From positions 2,732,126 to 2,796,125 of the forward strand of contig NZ_JAFBGM010000001.1 in NCBI RefSeq assembly GCF_016811105.1: DNA of 64,000 nt, written 5' to 3'. The notes beneath the pieces were generated by a model that was given only the letters and a program-made list of their open reading frames with translations, was not told the origin of the DNA and ran no database searches. Shown here one piece after another: positions 19,177 to 28,330 of the stretch (position 1 is the first letter of the stretch; each line of letters opens with the position of its first letter). The translations under genes and the position numbers were made by a program. Source of the stretch: Aurantibacter crassamenti. GTDB lineage: Bacteria > Bacteroidota > Bacteroidia > Flavobacteriales > Flavobacteriaceae.

Positions 19177-20364
19177 ATGAGAAATTATATCAGCATTACG
19201 CTTCTATTTGCGCTTTTCACTATTTCATTGTCTTTCGGGCAAGAAGAAGAGCAAGATTTGCAACTTACTTCAAAAGACAGCATTGTTGTCAGCTCATCAA
19301 TTCTTGGTTTAGGATTTAACTTCGTTGATGACTCAGGAGATGTCTTTGACGAACTACTTTCTGTAGGTACACAATGGAATTATGTTCCTTATCCTTCTAG
19401 AATTAATATAGGCCGTAACACTAAAATGGGACTAGTTTTTGAGGCTATTGGTACATTTAATAAATACCAAGTTGGTAATGTAATTGATGGCGTAGTAAAT
19501 ACCAAGGTGAAAAATTACTTCGCTATTGATTCACGCATCTCTTATGATTTGAATAAATTAATAGGTCAAACAGGTTGGTTTGATCCTTACGTAGGTGTTG
19601 GTTTAGGTTATACTAGTGCCAATGAACAACCACGAGGCACATATAATGCGTCAGTGGGCTTTAGAACATGGTTGTCAGATAGATGGGGTTTAGATTTTAG
19701 TTCGTCTGGTAAATGGGCTATGGGTAACAATGGTGCCACAAATCATATTCAACATGCGGTAGGTGCTGTATATCAATTTGATATTGAGAAGGGTTTATCG
19801 AAAAAGGGCGAGGAAAAGCTAGCTTTAATCAACGAAATAGAAAAAGAGAAGCAACGAGTTAATGATTCAATTGCTACAGTAAATAGACTTAAAGAAGAAG
19901 CTTTACTGGCAGAACGATTGGCGCAAGAAAAAGAAAAGGCTCGTTTGGCTGCACTAGAGAAAGCAAAAATAGATGCAGAACATGCTAGAAAACAACAAAT
20001 AATAGACGAGATAAATGCCTTAGGTAAAGTTCAATTTGCGTTAAATTCTTCTTTCTTAACAAAGGAAGCTAAAACTATTGCCATAGGTTTAACTGAAATT
20101 CTCAAGAAAAATTCAGAATTGACACTGCAAATAACTGCGCATACAGATGCTCGTGGTACTGATAAATACAATCTCTGGCTCTCAGAACGCCGTGCAGACA
20201 GAATTGTAGACTACCTTGTTACATTGGGAATAGAATTGCCACGTTTAACCAGTGTAGGTATGGGCGAGACGCAACTATTAAATCATTGTGATGATAATGT
20301 AAGTTGTACAGAAAAGGAGCATTTTGTAAATAGAAGATCAGATTTTAAAGTAATTAGTTTTTAA
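19177..20364 (+). CDS. OmpA-family outer-membrane protein
   Basis: 395 residues. Signal peptide 1-21 (LLFALFTISLSFGQ), an eight-strand-type beta-barrel over about 30-205, a charged helical linker at about 208-280 rich in Glu, Lys and Ala (probable coiled coil), and a C-terminal OmpA peptidoglycan-binding domain at about 285-395 with AHTDARGTDKYNLWLSERRA, which includes the conserved Asp and Arg that hold diaminopimelate. It anchors the outer membrane to the wall. Two cysteines (CDDNVSC) near the end may form a disulfide. A strong promoter lies just upstream. Its stop is four bases from the stop of the convergent gene at 20369, leaving no room for a normal terminator. Confidence 0.92.
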   Translation: MRNYISITLLFALFTISLSFGQEEEQDLQLTSKDSIVVSSSILGLGFNFVDDSGDVFDELLSVGTQWNYVPYPSRINIGRNTKMGLVFEAIGTFNKYQVGNVIDGVVNTKVKNYFAIDSRISYDLNKLIGQTGWFDPYVGVGLGYTSANEQPRGTYNASVGFRTWLSDRWGLDFSSSGKWAMGNNGATNHIQHAVGAVYQFDIEKGLSKKGEEKLALINEIEKEKQRVNDSIATVNRLKEEALLAERLAQEKEKARLAALEKAKIDAEHARKQQIIDEINALGKVQFALNSSFLTKEAKTIAIGLTEILKKNSELTLQITAHTDARGTDKYNLWLSERRADRIVDYLVTLGIELPRLTSVGMGETQLLNHCDDNVSCTEKEHFVNRRSDFKVISF

Positions 20365-20368
20365 TAAA

Positions 20369-21391
20369 CTAAGCTATTAATTTCTTTATTAAGATTGTAT
20401 TTTTTTTACCAGCAACTATAAAGTTGTTATTGTTTTCTATCTCTTGGTAGGTTACTATGTCAGCTTCATTTTCTTCGGTGTCATATAGAAACTCAAAAAT
20501 GGTTCTTTTTAGAGCGCTCAGACTGTCTAAATTATAGTCAATCTTTTCAAGTTTTTCTAAATCAGCAATACTAGTGATTTTTGTTATTTCAAATTGAGAA
20601 TTATGGGATTCAGACTTACTATATTTATCTCTTTTAGCGTGATACCATTCAATCACTTTTTTCTCTCTAAGAAATTGTCTTGCTCCTCTTTTGCACCAAA
20701 AAATGGAGGCTTTAATTGCTGCTACAATTGATGTCGATTTAAAAAAAATGTGAAAATCATAATCGTAAACGGTATTACACCAACGCCTTTTCCAATAAAA
20801 ATCTCCTTTTGAAAAGCTGATAAGTTTTACTTCGTTAGCAATACACCATTCAATTTGCTTCATTAAATCTGTGTAGCCAGTATTAAATTTAGAATATGCA
20901 ATATCATAGGTTCGTATGTATTGAAAAATTACATTATTTAAATGGAAGTTTAAACAAATATCTATTGGCATTTTACCATTGTAAATGATATAAAACGAAG
21001 CTTTTTTATTCAAAATCATTGGGTATACAATTTCTTGATAATGATCTCTTTGCGAAATATTTACATTGTTTTTGATGCCTTTTTCTAGTGAACGAATTGC
21101 TAATAGTTTGTAAAATTCATCAAAAATAAAATCATACTCACTTCTTGATATTTCACCGAAATACATTTTGTATGTAATGTCAAAACATTGCTCTAATTTC
21201 TTTTGTTCACGGCGTAATTTATAACGACTACTTCTGCCGAATCGTACCGCTAAATATTCGTTTAAACTGTTTACTCCCTCAAAATTAATTAGAAATCCTG
21301 GGTATTGTTTAATGCGCCATTGACTAACATTTTTAGGTAATTCTGCTTCTTCTATTTTAAAATACCCGGGTACATCTTCTACCACCAACAC
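20369..21391 (-). CDS. GNAT/FemAB-like acyltransferase, N-terminus uncertain
   Basis: The 340 residues from the GTG at 21391 resemble the protein at 24002-25252: both have KQYPGFLIN, then a RSSRYKL segment, EQCFDI, (N/E)xKAS(F/L)xIY and SKGxFxxKxRW in the same order. The family looks like GNAT enzymes of the Acetyltransf_6/CelD type, which move acyl groups onto sugars or peptides. The frame stays open and protein-like for 61 codons upstream of the GTG, up to a stop at 21577, and this stretch aligns loosely with the paralog's N-terminus (ending VLVVEDVPGYF versus VFLIYDVPTYF), but it has no ATG, GTG or TTG. So the true start is either a rare codon such as ATT, or the 5' end has been lost. Last gene of the minus-strand acylation block. 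Confidence 0.7.
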   Translation of the reverse strand: MLVVEDVPGYFKIEEAELPKNVSQWRIKQYPGFLINFEGVNSLNEYLAVRFGRSSRYKLRREQKKLEQCFDITYKMYFGEISRSEYDFIFDEFYKLLAIRSLEKGIKNNVNISQRDHYQEIVYPMILNKKASFYIIYNGKMPIDICLNFHLNNVIFQYIRTYDIAYSKFNTGYTDLMKQIEWCIANEVKLISFSKGDFYWKRRWCNTVYDYDFHIFFKSTSIVAAIKASIFWCKRGARQFLREKKVIEWYHAKRDKYSKSESHNSQFEITKITSIADLEKLEKIDYNLDSLSALKRTIFEFLYDTEENEADIVTYQEIENNNNFIVAGKKNTILIKKLIA

Positions 21392-21564
21392 ATCATTTAT
21401 AAAAAGAGTGTCAGATTCCGCTTCATTGGAAAATAGCAGCTCATCTGAAAAATTATTACTGACGGCGCGATAATGCGCCGGTAATTTTCGTTCAGTGTAT
21501 AATTCAAAAAAGAAATTTAATAGTTTGATGGTATTGCTTTTAAGAATGAAAATAAAGTTTGATT

Positions 21565-22515
21565 CTAGTTGATACTATTTTTAAAATGTTCAGCAATTTG
21601 GCTAGCGATTAAAGTTCTGCCATTATTATTCCAATGATGATCATAAATCAATGTAGTTGGTTTTTTAGAACGCTGAAAAGCATTCGAAAAATCAATTAAA
21701 TCAATGCCTTCCGAATTACAAAATTCAATAAACTCGTTGCTTGTTTTTCTCGAGTCAAAAAGTATTGAAGTTTTAGTTTTATCAAAACCATACAAATTAA
21801 TAAGGCTTTTAAAATTTGTAAGCCGTATGTGGTCTTCATTATTATCAGAGTTTTCACGAGGTACGGGTTGTTCATTTTCATTTTTATTAACCTCACCACC
21901 TTGTACCAAGCGTTTGAGCGGTTCAAGAATACCAATTTTAGAACCATAAGCCAAAAGCTTAATGTTATCACGAATCTTAAAAACCATGGAATTTAACATG
22001 TTGATTCGACCATAATTTGGTTGGTATTCAGCACGGCCTAAATCGCTTTCAAAGTTTAAATAAATTACGATTTTATCAATTAAAGCAAATTGTTGCGCAT
22101 AGGCATTAATAAGATGCATCTGATTTGCTAAATCATACCCCGCATACCCATATTCGTATACTGAAACACCTTGCAATAAGTTTTCAATTTTTTCACCTGT
22201 AGAATCATCATAATCTTGATGAAAACCTTCTATAAATGAATCGCCAATGAGCGCTATTTCAAAGTCTTCTTTTGATGGATTGAATTCATTTGCAGAATTG
22301 AAACCAAAAGAATTAATTCTGAACTCTGAAAAATTTTGATTTCTATTTCCGGTTACTGCATATCCTTGATGGCCTGGTACTCGTTTTTCAACTAATTTTT
22401 CATCAATAAATCTCGGTGGATCTTCTGTATATAAATGAAGCACCCGTACCAATCCTTCTAAAGCAAGAAGAATTAATCCTATGTAAAGTACCGATTTAAG
22501 TATTAAATTTTTCAT
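21565..22515 (-). CDS. Membrane-anchored SGNH/AlgJ-like protein
   Basis: 316 residues with one N-terminal membrane anchor (about 7-25) and an exported SGNH-hydrolase-like domain. ALIGDSFIEGF near 88-98 is block I with the nucleophile Ser; YDHHWNNNGRTLIASQIAEHF near the C-terminus carries the Asp-x-x-His-type pair followed by the Trp-Asn common in AlgJ/AlgX-type proteins. In alginate and related systems such proteins work with an MBOAT partner to O-acetylate the polymer in the periplasm. The MBOAT gene lies directly upstream with only five bases between, which supports that role. Its last bases overlap the open frame in front of the GNAT gene that follows. Confidence 0.85.
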   Translation of the reverse strand: MKNLILKSVLYIGLILLALEGLVRVLHLYTEDPPRFIDEKLVEKRVPGHQGYAVTGNRNQNFSEFRINSFGFNSANEFNPSKEDFEIALIGDSFIEGFHQDYDDSTGEKIENLLQGVSVYEYGYAGYDLANQMHLINAYAQQFALIDKIVIYLNFESDLGRAEYQPNYGRINMLNSMVFKIRDNIKLLAYGSKIGILEPLKRLVQGGEVNKNENEQPVPRENSDNNEDHIRLTNFKSLINLYGFDKTKTSILFDSRKTSNEFIEFCNSEGIDLIDFSNAFQRSKKPTTLIYDHHWNNNGRTLIASQIAEHFKNSIN

Positions 22516-22520
22516 CCCAA

Positions 22521-23975
22521 TTAAAATTGAAAATATATAAAAGAACGATTCACTCCATCATCATAAAAAAGTAACATACCTAATATTAGTAGGGCATATA
22601 CAGCAAATCGAACAAATCTTGATTTAAATTTAAAAGGACTTCTTTCATCTTTACGAATTAGGTATTCATAAAGTGTGAATATCGCAATTAGAATATAAAA
22701 ATCAACCATACGATACCCCATTGGGTGAGCGTAAGGTGCATAGCTAAAATCTTCACCTATTTGTTTAATATAAGCGAAGGAATCAGTTATGGTAGGTGAT
22801 CTAAAGAAAATTCGAGAAAAACTTACCATTAAAAATGTAAGTACTACTTGGCCTATTTCTTTTATAGAAGGAAACCATGAATTTTCAGCAATAACGTTAT
22901 CTGCATACATTCTATTTCTTCCCATTAAATAAACAGGAATATAAAAAAGTGCATGCAATGCTCCCCATACTATAAACGTCCAATTAGCACCATGCCAAAA
23001 TCCACTGACAATAAAGATTATTGAAATATTGCGTATTGAGAGTAGTTTGCCAACTCTATTTCCACCTAAAGGAATGTACAAATAATGTCTAAACCAAGTA
23101 GATAATGAAATGTGCCAGCGTTGCCAATATTCTGCTACATTTCTTGAAAAATTTGGAAATTTGAAGTTCGACATTAACTCAATTCCAAAAAGTTTAGCCG
23201 TACCAATAGCAATGTCGGAATAACCACTAAAGTCACCATAAACCTGAAAACTAAAAAGAAAGACTCCTAAAATTAAGGTTGATGCAGGATAATCAGCATA
23301 ATTTGCAAAAATATCATCAACAATAGGGGCAAGTGAATCAGCTATTACTAGTTTTTTAAAGAAACCCCAGAGAATCAATTTTAATCCACTAACTATTTGG
23401 TCATAGTTAAAGTCTCTTTTGTTTGTGATTTGCGATAGTAAATTTGAGGCTCTTTCTATTGGGCCTGCAACTAGCTGTGGAAAAAACGCAACAAACGCTG
23501 TAAAGGCGACTAAATCTTTTGTTGGCTTTAGTTTTTTATAATAGATGTCAAAAGAATATGACATGGTCTGAAATGTATAAAAAGATATACCTACAGGTAG
23601 AATTATTCTGAGCATCCACGTACTCTTCATTTCATAACCTACCATTGAAAACATTTCAATAAACGAATCAATAAAGAAGTTGAAATATTTAAAGAAACCC
23701 AGCAGACTTAAATTAAAGGCCATACTGACCCAAAGCCAATATTGCGCTTTCTTTTTATTATCAATATTTTTAAATATTTGTTGGCCAACATAGAAGTCAA
23801 CAAGTGTACTTAATAGTATTAAAATAAGAAAACGCCAGTCCCACCAGCCATAAAAAAGGTAACTGGCAAGAATTATTAGAATATTTTGGTGCTGTAGATT
23901 CTTTTTGAATACTACCCAATACAGGAAGAAAACAAGTGGAAGAAATACCAAAAACTCTAGTGAATTGAACAGCAA
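22521..23975 (-). CDS. MBOAT O-acyltransferase (AlgI-like)
   Basis: 484 residues, about ten membrane helices. MLFNSLEFLVFLPLVFFLYW is the typical start of AlgI-type proteins; it begins at a TTG codon (23975), with a stop five codons upstream, so TTG is the only sensible start. SFYTFQTMSYSFDIYYKK, AFFPQLVAGPIERA, WQRWHISLSTWFRHYLYIPLGG and the catalytic His in GFWHGANWTFIVWG are all present. Family role: moving an acyl group, usually acetyl, across the inner membrane to the SGNH partner for polymer O-acylation. It sits between the GNAT-like gene at 24002 (26 bases) and the SGNH gene (5 bases), forming one transcription unit. Confidence 0.93.
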   Translation of the reverse strand: MLFNSLEFLVFLPLVFFLYWVVFKKNLQHQNILIILASYLFYGWWDWRFLILILLSTLVDFYVGQQIFKNIDNKKKAQYWLWVSMAFNLSLLGFFKYFNFFIDSFIEMFSMVGYEMKSTWMLRIILPVGISFYTFQTMSYSFDIYYKKLKPTKDLVAFTAFVAFFPQLVAGPIERASNLLSQITNKRDFNYDQIVSGLKLILWGFFKKLVIADSLAPIVDDIFANYADYPASTLILGVFLFSFQVYGDFSGYSDIAIGTAKLFGIELMSNFKFPNFSRNVAEYWQRWHISLSTWFRHYLYIPLGGNRVGKLLSIRNISIIFIVSGFWHGANWTFIVWGALHALFYIPVYLMGRNRMYADNVIAENSWFPSIKEIGQVVLTFLMVSFSRIFFRSPTITDSFAYIKQIGEDFSYAPYAHPMGYRMVDFYILIAIFTLYEYLIRKDERSPFKFKSRFVRFAVYALLILGMLLFYDDGVNRSFIYFQF

Positions 23976-24001
23976 TTTATTTCTTATTTAATGTTAAACA
24001 A

Positions 24002-25252
24002 TTATGAGGTAATAGCTACTCCTGTACTTTTTGATAATCCCTGTAATAGGTAATTAATTTCTCCATTTTTTATCTCATAGACCTTTATGTTGGTCATGCA
24101 CTCATTGTTGAGATATAGAAATTCAAAAACTATCTGTTTTAATAGCGATTGATCTAGTGATTTATTGTCAACTAAATTTTGTTCTTCAAATTGAATTTTT
24201 GGGTCAACTTCAAGAAAAGCATATCTAGGTATAGTAGTTTTTGCTGAACGATTTCTTTTTAATCGATAGGTTACTTTATGTATTTTTTCATTTAGTTTTT
24301 TATCACGTAAATACTGCTTAAAATCATAGAATTTCTTTAGGTAAAAGGCCGTAATACGAGCTTTGTACGATTTTTTATCGTAATAAATATGATATTCGAA
24401 ATCATAAATTTTATTAGACCATCGGGTTTTATAATCAAAATAACCTTTTGAGAAATCAAAGACTTTCAAATTGTTTTCAATACTCCATTCTATGAGTTTC
24501 ATAATTGTTATAGAACCCAAATGAAATTTAGAATAATCAATATCAAAAACAGTTATCGCATCGAAAAGCACAGAATCAGAAAAGTAATTAAGTGTTACAC
24601 CGATAGGTTTTCCGGAATCATAAATAACAAAGAGAGAAGCCTTATTTTCTAGAATCATGGGGTAAACCACTTCATAATAAAAGTTCCATTCTTCTGGTCG
24701 CAGATTATTATTTTCTACTTCTTTATCATCAAATCTTTTTCTAAGTAAACTTTCAAATGATTTAAAAATAGCATCATATTCACTTTTAGAAATATCACCA
24801 TAATACATGCGATATTCTATATCAAAACACTGCTCAAATCTTTTCTTGTATTTGTTTAATTTATAGCGACTGCTCTTACTAAAAGTAGTGGCCATATATT
24901 GCGACAAATCTTTAAACGTCTCTAGGTTTATCAAAAACCCAGGGTATTGTTTTGAAGCATAAAAGCCTAAATTTTCGTCACTAGTATTACTAACAGAATT
25001 AAAATAGGTGGGTACATCATAAATAAGAAATACTTTCCCTTTATAATCATCAGCTTTTTTATTGCTTAACGAATAATTAATTCCTTTTGTGAAAGTAGCA
25101 CCAACATTTTTTAAAACAATTGATGTGTTATTTTTTGTAAATCTTAGATGTTCAATGAAATCAAATTTAATTCCGGCTTCTGATTCATTAAAATGCCTTA
25201 GAAACACAGATGAAAACGTATCTGAAAGAAATGGATTGTCTACAATTGACAT
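24002..25252 (-). CDS. GNAT/FemAB-like acyltransferase
   Basis: 416 residues, ATG start at 25252. The central part (about 90-310) has FSKSSRYKLNKYKKRFEQCF, EVVYPMILENKASLFVIYD, GKPIGVTLNY and FDFSKGYFDYKTRW, the pattern of Acetyltransf_6/CelD-type GNAT domains, with an N-terminal extension and a poorly conserved C-terminal part. No signal peptide or membrane segment, so it acts in the cytoplasm. It is a paralog of 20369-21391; the pair flanks the MBOAT and SGNH genes. Probable job: transfer of an acyl or aminoacyl group to a sugar precursor. The donor and acceptor cannot be read from the sequence. Confidence 0.78.
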   Translation of the reverse strand: MSIVDNPFLSDTFSSVFLRHFNESEAGIKFDFIEHLRFTKNNTSIVLKNVGATFTKGINYSLSNKKADDYKGKVFLIYDVPTYFNSVSNTSDENLGFYASKQYPGFLINLETFKDLSQYMATTFSKSSRYKLNKYKKRFEQCFDIEYRMYYGDISKSEYDAIFKSFESLLRKRFDDKEVENNNLRPEEWNFYYEVVYPMILENKASLFVIYDSGKPIGVTLNYFSDSVLFDAITVFDIDYSKFHLGSITIMKLIEWSIENNLKVFDFSKGYFDYKTRWSNKIYDFEYHIYYDKKSYKARITAFYLKKFYDFKQYLRDKKLNEKIHKVTYRLKRNRSAKTTIPRYAFLEVDPKIQFEEQNLVDNKSLDQSLLKQIVFEFLYLNNECMTNIKVYEIKNGEINYLLQGLSKSTGVAITS

Positions 25253-25261
25253 AAGGTTTCG

Positions 25262-26311
25262 TTATTCGATTTGTGAAAAGTATCTATATATTGGAAAATA
25301 TTCAGAATAATCTTCTACTATTTCGTGGTCAATTTTTTTCTTTTCCAACTCAATTAACTCATTATAAATCTCTTGATTTACAATAACCTTCCACAGTTTA
25401 AAAGGTCTTAAATTATCTGAAAAACTTGCTTTAAAGTTGAAAAGTGAGTCGTGTTTACTAGACTTTCCTCCACCTAAATTAAAATATTTATAGTTCTCAT
25501 TAGTAGCTCTAATACGCATTTCGTCAATAAGTAACTTAAGCGGATTCAGATGTAAATATTCATCTTTTGTACCTGCTAAATGATACTCAACAATTTCGTC
25601 GGTTTTAATAAATATTGCTCCGCCAACCACTGTCTGTGTTTCATTATGTGTGACTAACAACATTTCACTTTCAAAATGACATCCTAACATTAATTGATAG
25701 AAATAGCGTTCATCAAAAAAGTAACTTAAATTAGCGTGTACCCGGTTCATATTCTCGTAATACAAATCCATAAAGATTTTAATATCTTCTTCTGTGGTAC
25801 CATTACGAATTGTACATTCTCTACGTGCCTTGTTAATATAAGTTTTTAGACGGCTACTATATTGTTGTCGTTGTATATCTAGGGGATGTGTAAGGTCTAT
25901 ATTTACAACATCGTTATGATGTGGAGTTGTGCCTATTCCGCTTAATAGACATTCTTGGTAATCTATATAGGGGTGAAGTCTTGAGAAAACAGATATGATT
26001 TTTTGCTCTTCAAAAAACTGCATCAGTTCTCGTTTGAATTCTGAATTGTCAAATGTCTTTTGTTCTGAATGTAAAAGTGGGCCAGCATAACCGTAAACTG
26101 AGGTTGCATCAAAATAAGGTGTGCCCTCGATAGTTCGAATAAGTAAGGGTAAAGCAATTAGATTATAGGCATCAGTATATTTAATAAGTACAGGCTCTTC
26201 GTCTTCTTTTTTTGATAGCTGATGATAATAATAGGTGTGGTAAAAATCAGAGTGGTCAATTAAATCAACAATTTCTGTCCAATCGTCTTTACTTTTAATT
26301 AGTTCAATCAT
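25262..26311 (-). CDS. FemAB-like GNAT transferase
   Basis: 349 residues. DFYHTYYYHQLSK, YFDATSVYGYAGPLL, RLHPYIDYQ, a central Arg-rich RLKTYINKARREC segment, GGAIFIKTDEIVEYHLAGTKDEY and YFNLGGGKSSKHDSLFNFKASF are characteristic of the FemA/FemB-related BioF2-like acetyltransferase domain found in many polysaccharide loci. Real FemAB proteins add amino acids from aminoacyl-tRNA to peptidoglycan; relatives in capsule loci are thought to acylate or aminoacylate sugars. It lies nine bases upstream of the GNAT-like gene at 24002 and appears to be the first gene of the acylation operon, after a 410-base gap. Confidence 0.82.
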   Translation of the reverse strand: MIELIKSKDDWTEIVDLIDHSDFYHTYYYHQLSKKEDEEPVLIKYTDAYNLIALPLLIRTIEGTPYFDATSVYGYAGPLLHSEQKTFDNSEFKRELMQFFEEQKIISVFSRLHPYIDYQECLLSGIGTTPHHNDVVNIDLTHPLDIQRQQYSSRLKTYINKARRECTIRNGTTEEDIKIFMDLYYENMNRVHANLSYFFDERYFYQLMLGCHFESEMLLVTHNETQTVVGGAIFIKTDEIVEYHLAGTKDEYLHLNPLKLLIDEMRIRATNENYKYFNLGGGKSSKHDSLFNFKASFSDNLRPFKLWKVIVNQEIYNELIELEKKKIDHEIVEDYSEYFPIYRYFSQIE

Positions 26312-26721
26312 ATTTTGATGAATAAAAGCATGCTGTATTTATAATAACTTAATTATGAAAAATGAACTAATTATATTCATTCTTCAAATTCCGAATTATA
26401 AGCCAATATAATTATGTATATAACGAAAATCATTGTAACATATTTTTTGTAAACGATATTTTTAGGGCAGGTAATTAAATTATGATATAAGACAGCAATG
26501 GCACCATACTTTATATAAATTCTTAAACCAAAGTTAAAGGAAAAGGATAAGGCAGATTTGTTAGCCGAAGGTTTTTTGAAAAACTTATTAACCTTTATTA
26601 GTTAATAATCAATAATTTATAGGGGTGAAATAACATCAATAAATAGAAAATACGAAATATGAGTTACTTTATATTTTAAGTAAAATTACCGCTGTTAAAA
26701 ATTGGCAAGAACGAAGTAATA
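26312..26721. other. AT-rich gap between the acylation operon and the HAD gene
   Basis: 410 bases with no credible gene. It must hold the minus-strand promoter for the FemAB gene; a box fitting TAnnTTTG on that strand (26529-26536) is present but has no TTG partner. Short inverted repeats (ATTAAC/GTTAAT near 26588-26607) could end transcription coming from the HAD gene. Nothing else was recognised. Confidence 0.5.
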
Positions 26722-27378
26722 CTATACCACTGTAGCCTCATTAAAATCAAATATGAAGTTTGCTGGTTTATGAATGTCGTTCATAAAACTAGAAGCATTG
26801 TTGTGAATGTTTAAACCTTTATCAATAAGTCCAATGGTTTGCCAACCTAGTTTTTTAGGACTTATAAAATCCTTTTTAAGGTTGTCGGCAATATAATAAT
26901 ACTGGCAGCCTGGAAATTTTTTCTCAATGGTAGTGAAATTTCGATCAGCAGGCTTTTCACTGCCAATTACTTCTGAAATAACTATGGCATCAATCAAAGA
27001 TGTTAATCCTAGAGCTTTAATTTTTGAGGTTTGTGTAAGCTCTCTACCATCAGTAATAATAGCAATTTTACCATCCTTAGCTTTAATGGCTTCAATAAAA
27101 GCAAGAACACCAGGAAATAGGTTAATATTAGGATAATGCTCTCTATAACTTAAAATCAAATCTTCCTTAGAAATTGGATAGCTGCTAGTGAGAAAATCAA
27201 AGACATTTTCTTTATTTCTGTATAATGAGAACATTTGAACAAAGAGTTCTCTCCAGTTTTGAGCATCAACTTTTTTAGCAATTTCTATATACGCTGATCG
27301 GAGGTAATCAATTTCGTTATACAAAGTATCGTCTAAATCAAAGACGATAACGGTTTTCGAATCAATTTTGATATCCAT
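26722..27378 (-). CDS. HAD-family phosphatase
   Basis: 218 residues. FDLDDTLY holds the nucleophile Asp14 and the acid/base Asp16; AIITDGRE is motif II; the Lys in GSEKPADRNF is motif III; YYIADNLKKDF is motif IV with two Asp. A helical cap lies between motifs I and II, as in subfamily I enzymes. Its start overlaps the end of the ATP-grasp gene upstream by 17 bases, so the two are coupled in translation. HAD and ATP-grasp pairs occur in several surface-polysaccharide loci; the phosphatase probably removes a phosphate from a sugar or activated intermediate. Substrate unknown. Confidence 0.87.
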   Translation of the reverse strand: MDIKIDSKTVIVFDLDDTLYNEIDYLRSAYIEIAKKVDAQNWRELFVQMFSLYRNKENVFDFLTSSYPISKEDLILSYREHYPNINLFPGVLAFIEAIKAKDGKIAIITDGRELTQTSKIKALGLTSLIDAIVISEVIGSEKPADRNFTTIEKKFPGCQYYYIADNLKKDFISPKKLGWQTIGLIDKGLNIHNNASSFMNDIHKPANFIFDFNEATVV

Positions 27379-28330
27379 GAACTAGAATTTCATCATCATA
27401 GCGAATCATTAGTAGATTATCTTCCCAGCAATCAAAATCATCCTTGATTTCTTGGTTTAGTATATATTCTTCTAAAATCCACTTCGGATAATTTGCGCCC
27501 GCCAAATAGGAGAGGGGATACCCACCACCAAACCTTGGGTTAATTTCAATACCATAAATTTCAGATTCAGACTTATGTTTGAAAAATTGAGCTGTTAAAC
27601 AACCCTTAGCCCCTTCAATATGATTTAAATGATTTTTGATGTACGCTACTAGCTCATTTTTCTCTGTTACGCCAGTGTTTACTTCACCGTCTCTAACAAC
27701 AATTCTTTTGCGCGGTACAATACATTTTAAATTACCATTTTTATCGTAATATAAATCGCAGGTATATTCTTCAAATTCATCATGATCGATGTATTGTAAG
27801 AACATAAGTTTTTCATTCTGAAAATGATAATCTGTTAACTCTTCTTTTGAACGAATTAAATAGGTATCAACGCTTCTACTGCCATCTGACGGCTTTATAA
27901 ACATTGGTAACGTATAATTATCTTTAGAATATTCTTTAGCAATAGCGATCCCTTTAGACTCAAAAAAGTCATGAATAACTCTTTTGTCACGGCATTTACT
28001 GATAAAATCAGTAGATGAAATTACCGCCTGAATATTATTCTCAGCAAGTAACGCTACGTTGTCGGCCAATATAGCTAATTCGGTATCAATTGTAGGTATT
28101 ATAAGGCCTATGTTGTTGGCCTTACATTGTTCAATTAATACAGTTATATAGTCAGAATCATTTAAGCGAGGCACTTCAAAATAAGAATCTGCAATCTGGC
28201 ATGCACCCGATAATTCCGGATTCATATCTGAAGCAAATACTTGACTTTTAGGATTGATTTTTTTTAGCTCTTTCTGAAAAGCTCTAAGTAATGATACGCG
28301 CCTTCCGGCAGAGGTTATTAAAATATTCAT
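27362..28330 (-). CDS. ATP-grasp ligase (carbamoyl-phosphate-synthase-like fold)
   Basis: 322 residues. MNILITSAGRRVSLLRAF is the pre-ATP-grasp Rossmann start; PMFIKPSDGSRSVDTYLI (about 142-159) contains the ATP-binding lysine, and EINPRFGGGYPLSYLAGANYP (split across the metal-binding region, about 274-293) has the Glu and Asn that hold Mg-ATP. These enzymes join a carboxylate to an amine or thiol through an acyl phosphate. In a polysaccharide locus the likely product is an amide on a sugar acid or amino sugar. It overlaps the GT2 gene by four bases and the HAD gene by 17, so GT2, ligase and phosphatase are one operon. It is the first of two ATP-grasp genes in this locus. Confidence 0.87.
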   Translation of the reverse strand: MNILITSAGRRVSLLRAFQKELKKINPKSQVFASDMNPELSGACQIADSYFEVPRLNDSDYITVLIEQCKANNIGLIIPTIDTELAILADNVALLAENNIQAVISSTDFISKCRDKRVIHDFFESKGIAIAKEYSKDNYTLPMFIKPSDGSRSVDTYLIRSKEELTDYHFQNEKLMFLQYIDHDEFEEYTCDLYYDKNGNLKCIVPRKRIVVRDGEVNTGVTEKNELVAYIKNHLNHIEGAKGCLTAQFFKHKSESEIYGIEINPRFGGGYPLSYLAGANYPKWILEEYILNQEIKDDFDCWEDNLLMIRYDDEILVHGYQN

